From Pachyseris speciosa (lineage: Eukaryota > Cnidaria > Anthozoa > Scleractinia > Pachyseridae): 64,000 nucleotides of DNA. The stretch's first letter is position 1. Each line of letters starts with the position of its first letter. The stretch spans positions 792,501-856,500 of the forward strand of contig JAEMWC010000133.1 in assembly GCA_016490735.1 (NCBI GenBank). Direction: 5' to 3'. A program made the translations under genes and the position numbers. The notes below the pieces were generated by a model, which was not told the origin of the DNA, ran no database searches, and saw nothing but the letters and a program-made list of their open reading frames with translations. Shown here one piece after another: positions 34,585 to 46,500 of this stretch.

Positions 34585-37500
34585 TTAAATCTTGCTTTTC
34601 GCCAAACCAAACTCTGTGATAAACTGCGACAACTCGCTCTCAAACCAACTTGCTTTGTTCCTATGGAGACAAGATACAACTTCGTAAGTTAACTGAAGGT
34701 AGCCGACTTAAACACTGTGACTGAACTTAGGGAAATGAGCCCTTTCAATTCCAGTGTAAGATCTTAAATCGTTGCTATGTGGTCCTAATTCTTTAGTAAG
34801 TGAACAAGATCGTCAAGTACAACCTAGAATCTTCATAGTCCCTTATTTTTCGTGTATTGGCCTAGTTAGACGCAGTGAAAAAAGAGAAGGGCAAAACTGC
34901 TAAGCAGCGGGAGTAGGTATAGAGAAATCCTTTTGCGTCTTTAAGCCAAAACGAACACAAAAGCGATTTTCGTTCCACAGTTAACTGAAAAAACGCGTCG
35001 GCAAATTGTTTCCGTTAACATAAATGTTCTATGACGTTGACTCCTCGCAATTCTTGCCAACAAACAGGTTCAAAGAGAACAAATGTGAGTGTAAAATGCA
35101 CCGATACTTCCTAGACATCACCGGCAAAACTATTGCCCTGCGATTACCTTAATATCTTAGCATCGTTTTCGATCTTCTCTAGTCTAGTGATTTCCTTGCA
35201 GAGCTCGAGGATGTCTTCTTCCAGTGTTTCCTTTGCTCTTTGTACTAATGACTTGAGTCTAACGAACGAGGAAGTCAACTCTCTGAAATAATAACAAAAT
35301 AGATTATTGGCGTCAGCCCATAAGTTGCATTTTATTGGGCCAAATGGCCAAAAGGTCCCACAGTTTTGATATTAGGGAGCTTTAGCAACGACGACGGCGA
35401 CGGCAACGAAAACGTCATTTCAAAATCTAACTAATCGTTTTTGTAACGCTTTCGCGATTCCAATTTGTTTAACTTGGAATATACTGGCGAATTATTCAGG
35501 GACTAAATTGTTATGAACGCCATTAAAGTAAGGAAAAAGAAAGAAAACTCTACAGTCACACGCTCACGTTCTCGGGAAAACCTGAAATTTGGTCATTTCA
35601 CGTTGTTTTGCAGAGGACGGCAAAGAAATGTACCAAAATACAAAACGCACGTGCAGAGCGATTGTTTTTGTGGTGGTAAGGTTTATATTGGAGAGACGGG
35701 AAGATCTATGCATGAACGGATTAAGGAACACGATAGAGACATACGGCTTGCTCGAACCCAATCCTACGCCGTTTCAGAACATAGCAACGCGACCGGACTA
35801 GCCTGTGAACAGGCTCCGCGGCTGGGGAAAACGAAAAGAACTGGTCGCGGCGGGAAAAATGACCAACTGCCCCACTCGGCCAATTCTCTCGCGCGGACAG
35901 TTGGCCATTTTTCCCGCCGCGACCAGTTCTTTTCGTTTTCCCCAGCCGCGAGCCTGTTCACAGGCTACGACCGGACATTATCCGCTCTGGGACGAAGTTA
36001 AATTTATTGACCGAGACCCACATTGGTACACCGTAGGGTTAAAGAGGCTATTCACATAAGACTTCACCCTAATAACATCAACAGGGACAATGGAATTGAA
36101 ATTCCTGAAGCGTGGATGCCCACGATCAAACAACACAACAGCCGATCAGTACCAAAGCGGACCGCTGAGGGAACAATTTCTAGTCTGAACGACAAGGATC
36201 GAAATCCTCCAATCAACAACAGCGTAAGCGAGGATCGAAACGCACCAATCACCACCAGCCACGGCGCTTCTTATACTCACACGCAGCCAGTCGACAGCAT
36301 CGCCTGATGAAGACCAGCAGAATAGCGGTCGAAACGTCGCGATCCACATCTTTGGGACTCAATCGTGAGACAAAAGATTAACTCAGCTATCGATTGTTTT
36401 TTGCTCATTAAGCCCATTGTTTTGTGGCGTTCTCGTTGTCGTTGCCGTCCTCGTTGCTAAAGCTCCCTATTCACCAAAAACTAGGATGCGTTTCGGTAGC
36501 ACTGACGAAGCGAACATAACATGATAAGAATCCCAACTGGCTGGAGGCAAGCCAGTTGGCTGTTTACGAGGATAACACTGGAAAATACTTTAGCAAGGAC
36601 CACCGTTGCAAAATAGGAGAGCCGGATCCTGTAATAGATCTAACAAGCTATAAAATTGTAAACTAGAAAACGGTAAAAAACAAGCAAGGCTGGTTACACG
36701 GCTAGAAATATATATTTAAACCAATATTTCGGGAGGCACAGCCTTCCTTCATCAGGGTGTTACATATTATGACCCTAAGATGAAACGACGTTACAGTTTA
36801 AAAAAAGTTGTAGATGTAACATGATATTATAATAAAGGTAAACAATACAACGTAAAATAAAAAAGGTTACAGTTTGAAAATTTGAAAAAACGTAACATGA
36901 AAACAAAAAGATAGGTATTATATTTCTTCTTTTCTGTTGATACCTAACGGTTCAAGAGTTTGACCTCTATCAATTAGATATGCTTCTCTGGCTCTTCGTA
37001 CACCGTCACGATTAGATTTGGACAGTTCTAGTGGAATTAGTTGCATGTCAGACGCGCTGTGACCGTTAGAGAGAAAATGTTCTGATACTGCAGTGGGTTT
37101 AGAGCTTTTGGTCTGTTTGTCGACTGTTCTACGATGTTCGTTGAAACGGTCCTTTAGTCGTCGTTTAGTTTCGCCTATGTATTGTTTGTGACAGTGATTG
37201 CATTGTACCATGTATATGACGTTTTTGGAGTTACAGTCAATGTCATGTGTGATAAATCTAGTTTCGCCGGTGGAATGAAAAGTATAGGTTGTGAGTCCAT
37301 CAGTTATGTAGCTGCATAACTCGCTGTGGCCACAACTGTTTAACATGTGGAACAATTATGCAGGGATAAAACAAGGCTCCATACCACACCAACCACAAAG
37401 CGTGCTTACAACTCAGAATCCACTATTTTAAGAAAATAAAAAATCTAAAATATGTGGTTTACAATTTTAATCAGATCTCGAAAATCCACCCTGAAAACAT

Positions 37501-40500
37501 AGACACAACTGCAAGGAGCATCTACATAAAGTCGTGCAGTGAACAGCAACTTTCTCCACACTACAGTGGTATTAATGACACACATAAACAGAGATCGTGT
37601 ATTGGGGTGCACGCTCCCTAGCTGTTGTTGTAAGATGAAGGTGCTTGAACAGGATTTACGATGACCGCAAGATAACTTGGAAGAACACCAAATAATTGAG
37701 TTTGGCGTTCAACAATAACGAGATGAGCTCAACTTAACTCGGGGATTAGGATATAACCTTCTCAAACATTTTAGATTTGTTATTGATGCCTGATAAAAAT
37801 GTTAATCCTAAAGACTAATTGTTCCCCTCCCTAAGCCAAGATCTTGAGTTATGTCCTGTCGATCCAGGTTTTTTGTGAATGAGGATAAAATTCTTAATCT
37901 ATTTGTCACCATTCAAATGACAGCTATTTTTTAGAACAGTGTCGCTCAGAACAGTTTTCAACTGAGTGTCGTAAAACCAAAAACAAAGCAATTACTCTGA
38001 CCAATCACAACAGACATGAACAGCGCAAGGAGCCAATCAGAATACGAAGCAATTACATGTAACCGGCGCAAAGTGCGGGAAAATGCTCGCGTGCAAGTCG
38101 CGATTGCTTTAGGTTTTTCTGCTCATTGGTTGGGAAAGTGGCGCGAGTTTTGCTGACCAATCACAGAGCGAGGCAATGCAAAACCAAAGCAAACTCAATT
38201 CACTTTCGATGCTGAATTGAACACCGCTCTATAGCTTTGTTGAAGAGGGTTCTACAGCTTTTGAGTCCTATAATAAGACCATCCAAATGAAAGCTACTTA
38301 GCAGCATTAAAGTGCAATGGTACTGTTTATTGTGCTGTACAAAGCGGATCTAGCAGTCAAACGAAGGATTATGAGCAGCACTTTTCGGTGGTGCTGGACG
38401 TCTTTGGGTGAGATCCTTAAACATTAACTTTGAAACAACATTACACAAACGTACTGTTGTACTTGTATACTGCAGTTGGCACTGGTGAAGCTGACGACCA
38501 GCTGCAGCTTTTCACTGGCATAATCTACGAACTGCCGTTTGAATGCTTTCTCTTTAGCGTTGTTAGTCCATCGGAGTCTCTCGATAACATAAACACCACT
38601 GTACAAACCACCGCACAGGGCAATGAACTTCCATCCTACTGTCTTCCAGATCTGTGGACAAAGGAACAAAAATTATAAGGCGGATTTCAAACCAGAGGGT
38701 CCGTATTCGTAATCTGATTGTCTACATGCAGAACGTTCGAGCGGATAGTCAGAGCGAGTCAAGCGAACTGATTACGTGTATCGTATTGTTTCCCTAAAAA
38801 AACATTCTTTCTTTCTCTACGGTGGCGTGTACTTGGGCACCCGTGAATATAACAACAGGAGATGGGAACTTGTTCACCATGCATCCCATCAATAGAAGGG
38901 TAAACTTAGAACATTTTAAAACTTAGACTTTATTAAAATACTTAAAATAGTTAAAAAATTATGACGACGACGACAATGATCATGACCTTAATATGAAAAT
39001 GGTTTAGCCCGATATATAGACTTACGGGTTGAATAAATACAAGGGAAGATGAAACTGCAAACATGTAAATTCAAGATGCTGTAAAGATGTAATAAAATGT
39101 GGAATACTCTATAATTATAAGTGTTTAGGATTCTTGCGGGTAATAAGGGCAGAGGATAGACAAGGAAGGCTGTCACAAAGAGCCAATAAACATTTTATTT
39201 CATACTCACTCTGTAAATTAACTATCTACCCAGACAAACCTCTGCTTGCGAACACCTCTCGTAAGCGGACACCAACAAACCATGGTCCAGGCGATTTTCT
39301 CCACTGAAACTCTTCAGTAAGCGGACACCCACTAGTGTATGCTCAGTCCCAAGGGTGTCAGCTTAAGGGAAGTTTGACTATCTCCCCAGTCAAGCTATAG
39401 ACTGCCAAATCACAGAAAAAGAACAAGCCTTACCAATCCTCCTATGATGACCACCAGTGTACCGGTCCGTGACGTCAACGAAGCGAGTCCCTGGATAACT
39501 GCAACGGCGACTTCATCACCATCGGGACGCCTCATCACATCACGAGTTGAACTGGCCTGGGAACTATTCACCGGTCTTCCCTCTCCAGACTGAGGCTGAG
39601 TGTTGTACTGGGCAGTGGGCACTAAGGTCTGTACATTTCTTTGAAGCTGACAACGAAAAGCAGTGGAGAGATATAGTTTTATCCTTGCACGCAATTACAT
39701 TATACGCCCATTCTCGACTGCTTGTGTCACTTACGTTTGCTCCCAAAGCAATCGCTAGACTGGCATTGTGTGGGGCTAGGAACTTCCTCAAAATTGCCTG
39801 CCACCCAAGACTGAAGTGAAAGTCTATATCTTCTTGGAAATCACTACACAGACTGGGTACATCCAGCTTGTAGCTTGCTTGAAAATCAAGGCTGAAATTT
39901 ATAACAAAGAACCGTAATTAACTAAGTGTGACCACTCAAAATAATGAAAGCTACTGAGCAGTACTTTCCTGTGGTGCTGTTTATTATGCTGTACAAGATG
40001 GTTCTAACTTTTGAGTCTGTGGATGAAATCCTAAAGTGTGACCATTCAAATGAAAGCTACTGAGCAGTACTTTCGTATGGTGCTGTTTATTATGCTGTAC
40101 AAGATGGTTCTAACTTTTGAGACTGTGGATGAAATCCTAAAGTGTGACCATTCAAATGAAAGCTACTGAAAAGTACTTTGCTGTGGTGCTGTTTATTATG
40201 CTGTACAGGGTGGTTCTATGAAATCCTAAAGTGTGACCATTCAAATGAAAGCTACTGGGCAGTACTTTCCTGTGGTGCTGTTTATTATGCTGTACAAGGT
40301 GGTTCTAACTTTTGAGTCTGTGGATGAAATCCTAAAGTGTGACCATTCATATGAAAGCTACTGAGCAGTACTTTCCTGTGGTGCCATTATGTCATCCAAG
40401 GTCGTATAATATTTTGCATTTTGTGCAATACTCACGCGGGAACTCCAGGTTCAAGGGATACTTCGGGTGATTCTGGTGGAAGGAGGCCTCGGAGACGATC

Positions 40501-43500
40501 TAAACAAAGAAGAAAAATACATAGTTAATCAGACATAAATCTACACATTTTGAAGTCAAAGGACAACACTACGTACATACATGCATACTTACTTATCCTC
40601 TCCCCGTCGGGGCTTTTCAGAGATAGTTTACAATGCTTCACTAGGGTGAGATCGGATGTCAGCCTGTAAAGGCGCCTCTGGCTGCCGCTACCCACCCACC
40701 CAACCCACACATGAATGTCAAAGACAGACGAAAGGTAGAGATAGACCACTACACCGGGAACTACGTCCCCTACTCTTATCAAACAGTGTGTGGGTTCTTT
40801 AACGTCCACAGATTATAAGGTGCAAGCGTTGTGAGACGGGACCTACGGTTTATCGTCCTTATCCGAGAAGACTAGAAAGTCTAACCATTTGCAGATGTTA
40901 TTACAAAGGCAGCATTTTTCTCCTCAATTATTTAAAGACCCTAAGTGTTGGTCCAGCCGGGGTTTGAACCCGCGACCTCCCACACGCTAGTCCGGTGCTC
41001 TACCACTGAGCTAACCGGTCATAAGATCTTAGTATAGAGCGATTATACAGTACATACAAAAAATTAGTAAAGTACAATCAAGTATAATTTAGAACAATTG
41101 TTTTAAATTAATATTAACAATTCGACTCTTTATGCACTTAAGTTGGGCCCACATGAGGGGACATGTTGCAGGAACATGTCACTGCAACATGAAGCAAGGA
41201 CAAAATCACATTAAGTACACAATGAGGGACATGTTGCAGAGATGTGTAGCAGGGACAACTAGCAGGGACCAAATCGCAGAGTTTGCACACTTGTGAAAAA
41301 GTTCCTGGGATATGTTTCAGGAACGTGTTGCAGGGACATATGCCTTCGTGTGTGTTGACACCTTTTTCACTTGTGCAACATGAATTTTGTGCAAAATGTG
41401 TCCCTGCAACATGTCGCACAGAGTTCAACTTGTTGAACTTCACGGGACATGTTGCGGGACACATTTTGCACAAAATTTATGTTGCATGAGAGAAAAAGTG
41501 TCGACACACACACGGGGATGTGTCCCTGCAACATCTACCAGGGATATTTATCAGCTACATTTTCGTGTGTGTGTGCTAGTTGTGTTCCTTCCCCTGATTC
41601 ATGTCCCTGCTACACGTCCCAGCTAGATAACCCCTAATGTGTACAGGTTAAAAAAGTGTCGCTGCTACGTTTTGCAGCAACATGTTCCTGCAACAAATCC
41701 CTCATGTGGGCCCACCTTTAACATGAATTCGAAATTTCAAATTTGGCTAAAAAAAATGCACATTGGCCCTTTCTGCACTTAACACTTCAGTTTATTACAA
41801 AAGTCCAATAAAATGGTTCAAGACATTGTGAATTTTCCCAAGGAAATACAAGGGATTATGTCTTTTTAAATCTGGGAAAATAACAAAAGCAATATCAATG
41901 GAAAAGTAGAGATAATTTTCCCACAAAGCTTCATTAGTAGAGAAAACTGATTTACGTGATACAAATCTTGTTTCTGTAATGAACTCAACAAGCAAAAGAT
42001 TGAATATTTTGTTTCATAAATACAGCAGCCAACCAACCTGCCATGTCTTTCTGTGCATCACTAATGACTTGAGTCTGAGAGTTGGAGCAGCGAGCCGTCA
42101 TATTCCGTCCCAGTCCTTTCTCCAAGTGGCTGTACAGCTCCTTGTGAAATCAAATCAACAACACAGTTGAATCCATGGGATTGTCTGAATTAAGGGTGTT
42201 CCCCTGGGGAAATGTCATGGAATTATAGGTAGTAGTGAGCAAACTCAGACATTGCTGTGACAATGCAGGAACATGTAACCATACAAAGGTCATTACCCAT
42301 CCACTTAATTGGAACATGAGGGAAAAACTTAAAATGTTGGCCCACCTTTTCCATGCTTGTAACCATATTCTTTTAAGCCATCCTAGCCCTGATTATTCAC
42401 GAATCGTTTCTGTACACCCAGCTATTTAGTTATTTCAGGAAGTCGGTAACCCTTTATTTAATTTATCAAGTTTATTTTAAGTAAATCACATTGTAATATT
42501 TTTTCTTGTGGGTACAATTAACTCTTGTTGTTGTTGCATGATAGAAGAGCCATTTTCCAAAAATTTGAATTTTGTTTTGCGGCAGCTGATGATCAGAGGT
42601 ACTGAGAACAGGTGGCTTGATCGCTTTAAGGCCTAAATGGCCCACCCAAACCCAAGTTAACACTAGCAGACAAAGGCGTAGAACCAGAATACGCACAGCC
42701 AGAGTTTTCATTGGTCCACTCTGTGGTTTGAGCCAACAACCTTCCTCTCTGCCATCCAGTGCTCTATAACCAACAGAGCTGATCAGGCGGAAGTTACGAC
42801 TCCAGGATAGCAACTTCAAGCAATGACTGTGATGAAGCTAAACTATACCTTTTTGTATGTTTTAAGGAATCCAGGATGAGGATGGAATGGATGATCAAAC
42901 TCGTTCACTAACAATCCCAATCGACCAATCTCCTCCGTCATGGCTTCAGTGACCTAAGATATAAGAACACAAGAATATGCCCTGTCTCAACACACCTGTA
43001 GAAAAAACTTCCTGTACAATGAAAGAACATGAATAATATTTGTAAGTTCAAAAACAACTTTTTTATCACTTCATCTGCATTCTGCAATATAATTTTGTTT
43101 ATTTGTACTTCATTCATCCAAAGACAACACCAAGTAAAAATGCTTTGAAGAGGCTGAACAACTGATCAATTATTTAATAAGCCTTTTAACTAGTTAAGTT
43201 AACTGTTATGTAATAGTAATTGTTAGTACCTGCCACACAAGTGAATAGTGCATTTGGCATGCTCTGGTTGGTTAACTTAGATTTTAATTGACATTATAGT
43301 TGTAATTTATTCCATTATTTAATGGCCTTTTAGTATTGTACATTTTTCTAATCTTAAATTGCATGTATTTCAATATCTTTTCTTATTGTAAGGCATAGTT
43401 GAATATTCTTATAGAAACTGCATGGTATAAATCATCATCATCATTACCTGTGTGTACTGTACGTAAACAATGAATACAAGACCATGTAATTGGCAATTGT

Positions 43501-46500
43501 TAGGGTTAGGCCTGCTATTGGGATTAGGGTGAGAGTTACCATAGTCTTTGGTAAGTAATTATATAGAGTCTAAGTCTGAAGTGAAGTAGTTTTACAGTTA
43601 CAAATAGGGATAAAGTTATTTGTGATTGCATAACATGAAAAGACAGCCACATTTCTTATTAAACATTTCCACTTATTATCTCTGCTGTAATCATTGAAAT
43701 AGTTCTACAAAAGACCTCAACAAATCCATGTGACCTGGCCATCTTAGTCTATCTAGGAATCACCTTCACTCACCTGTCCCTCTACTATTGTCGTGATTTC
43801 CTTAATCCTCCTCTTCGCATCATGAGTGCAGATGTCCAGCTGCTCCTTTACATATTCCAGTCTATCCTCTTGTTCTTTCTTGGCTTTTTCCAGTCGGGAT
43901 CTATGGAAGCATCAAACATGAACCTCATTTTACCTTAAATTAAAATAACACAATAATTCTTCACATAATGACAGAACTAATAGAGTACTAAAGTGATGAC
44001 ATCATAAAAACTAAATTTGTGAAATTATGGGATTTGTTTGGATATTCAGAAAGAACACGATCAAAAAGACCTACTTGCCAAAAATCAGCATTTTCTTACA
44101 GTTTGAGAGTGACATATTAGCACCATTATGCTCTGCTGACTCCATACAAATCCTTCTAAATTTTACTCAGTTCCTAACGTTATGAACCGAGTCAAGTAAA
44201 CTATGGAGTCAGCAGAGCATAATGGTGCTAATATCTCAGAGCCAATTTGCCTTTAAATACTGATTTTTGGCAGGTTAGCATCTTTCATCTTACTTTTTCT
44301 GAAAATCTCAACAAATCCCATAATTTCAAAAATTCTAATATTTGTGACGTCACACTTTAGCACTCTATGGTTCTTTATGTTAGGGTAAATTAGCCCTATA
44401 AACAGGGGTTTCATTAAGGCATTGAGCAGGAAGGCAATTACTTTTCACAGGTGGGCAAATGTGTCTGGATTTAACTTCTTCATCAAGAAAATTACCTTGA
44501 TGTGCTCATGACAGGTGGGCAAAACTATGTCTACACGCAGCCAGCCATTTTTTGCTTGGTGCCTGGCCCTTAATAAAACCCATGTGTAAGGACATTTGTG
44601 CAAGCAATTGTTTGTAAGAGTTTCAACTAGACAATCAGTGGTTTGAAAATATGCATTCTCAGAGGATCTCAGTAACTCTTATATATTGTACTCTCTTCAG
44701 GTTTGAAGAAACCGCTTATTAATAAATATTATTTTTGTAAGAAATTATCACAAAGAGTTTTTGCTTGATTGGCCGACCATCAAGAGTTGCACAAGAGTTT
44801 AACAGTGGAACCCACCAACCAACACAAATTGTTGATAACAGCACTAGCAGATGTCTTGCATGTGTTTGGCTAAACTGCTTAGAGTTGAAGTAACCTCTTG
44901 TGAAACTCTCATGATCAGAGCCAAACCATTATCAACTGTCATCCTCATTAATTCGTTCCCTCAAAGTTTTCACTTGAAGAACCACAATTCAATTAGCAAA
45001 AGTAGTGCACTTACTGACATTAATTTTTACTGACCTCTGTTGGAATGCACAGCCAACAATCTGCTCCATGATCACCTTCACAGTGTTAGCAATTTTAAGT
45101 CCACTCACAGCATGAGATTCAAACTTGGTTTGGATGGCTGATTTGGAAATACACTCCTGAAAACAAAATACAGTCAAACCTTGATTATCCAGCCATGTTG
45201 GGACTGCAGTATTTATAGTCCAGATAATCGAGAGTCTGGATAATAGAAAATATGAATATTAATGAGTAAATATAAAACTGAATTAATTAGGAAATCAGAA
45301 TTTTAATGCGGTAGTGTATTCTATTGCATAATTTAACTCCATGGAAAAACTTTGGTCTAAAACGTTTGCTCTTTAAAAGGAAACAAACCTGTTATATATA
45401 ATCAAAACCTAGTTTCTAGGGATCTTCACCATGCCAAGTTAATATTCATGAAAAATCTGGAACCAGAGGAAATTTTCCAGATAATCAAGAAGTTTGGATA
45501 ATCAAGGTTCAACTTTAATGATATGGCTACAAATGTTATTCGTGTACAGTTGTTATAATGTCCCTTATGCAGTGATGTAACCTTATACATGTAACTTCAA
45601 AGATGTTAGAGTTTTTCCTATATCAGCTTAAGAAAACCTTGGAAGTGAGTCACATGGTTCAACAACTATTAAGGTAAGAGACTCCGATTACCTTGGTACA
45701 AAAAGAAGAATTTGATTTCTCTTCATAACAACTTGACAACACATGGAAAAAAAAATAGAAAGAACTAAACTATAGAATAGTTCCCTACATTATCTCAAAT
45801 TCCATTCAAATACATAGAAAAAGAAGAGAACACTTTTGGTGTAAACAATACCTCAAATTTGCGCTCAAAGTTCTCAAATTCCAGTTGCCTAGCAGGGAAT
45901 CCTTCCACATGTATGGCACCACCTAAAAAGACTTTGCTGTTAATTTACTTGTAGCATATACAAAATTCATGCCATTTCTTCTCATTACAAATGTCCTGGT
46001 AACTACTAGTCTTCATCAAATAGAAGGGACACCTTTCCTTTCAAGTTGTTTCAAAATGCTAGCATTTAATTTAAATTACCTTCTTGAGGCATTCCCTGGT
46101 GTTTCTGCATTCTTGTCATCAATGTCTGTAAAACATTGACTTATTACATGAAAAATAATAGAAATTGCTACTGCAAAAACACATGCACTTGCTCTTCGTT
46201 CAAAAACACTATTTTATAAAAAGGACAGAATTACCTCTTTGGCAGAGACAAAAAACACTCTGTCTTTAGCCTGAGCTCGGTCGACACACTTCAGCTCATC
46301 AACCAGGAAAGCGATGTTCCTCTGAAGATGTTGATTTTTCACCTACAGAGAAAGTATACAAATTAAAAAAACCAAGCATCGGCACCTCCAAAGTGGCTGC
46401 AGACCTTTATTTTTCATAAACCTTATGCATCAATAATTATTATGTTCATTTTCGTTTTAATACTTGCTTCACATCCTAGGGATTTTGCAAGTTACCAAAT

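Larger units (their letters stand above)
35373..36469. mobile_element. Outer inverted-repeat element enclosing the Penelope remnant
   Basis: TAGGGAGCTTTAGCAACGAC at the left faces CGTTGCTAAAGCTCCCTA at the right, with inner arms ACGGCGACGGCAACGAAAACG and CGTTCTCGTTGTCGTTGCCGTCC. Between them lies the Penelope 3' end, which itself contains the 9-bp-TSD palindrome. The order of insertion is therefore this element, then Penelope, then the palindrome. Confidence 0.7.

Noticed and set aside
34300..34585. Polyadenylation signal for mitofusin
   Set aside because: No AATAAA on the minus strand within 300 bases of the stop; candidates further away (about 33530 and 33075) are too distant to assign.
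40940..41022. Functional tRNA gene on the minus strand
   Set aside because: Several broken pairs in the anticodon stem, and the sequence continues into a SINE body.
41138..41637. Cys-rich open frames resembling secreted peptides (also at 63304-63828)
   Set aside because: They are translations of the TGTTGCAGGGACA repeats of the Harbinger-like MITEs and appear in several frames on both strands.
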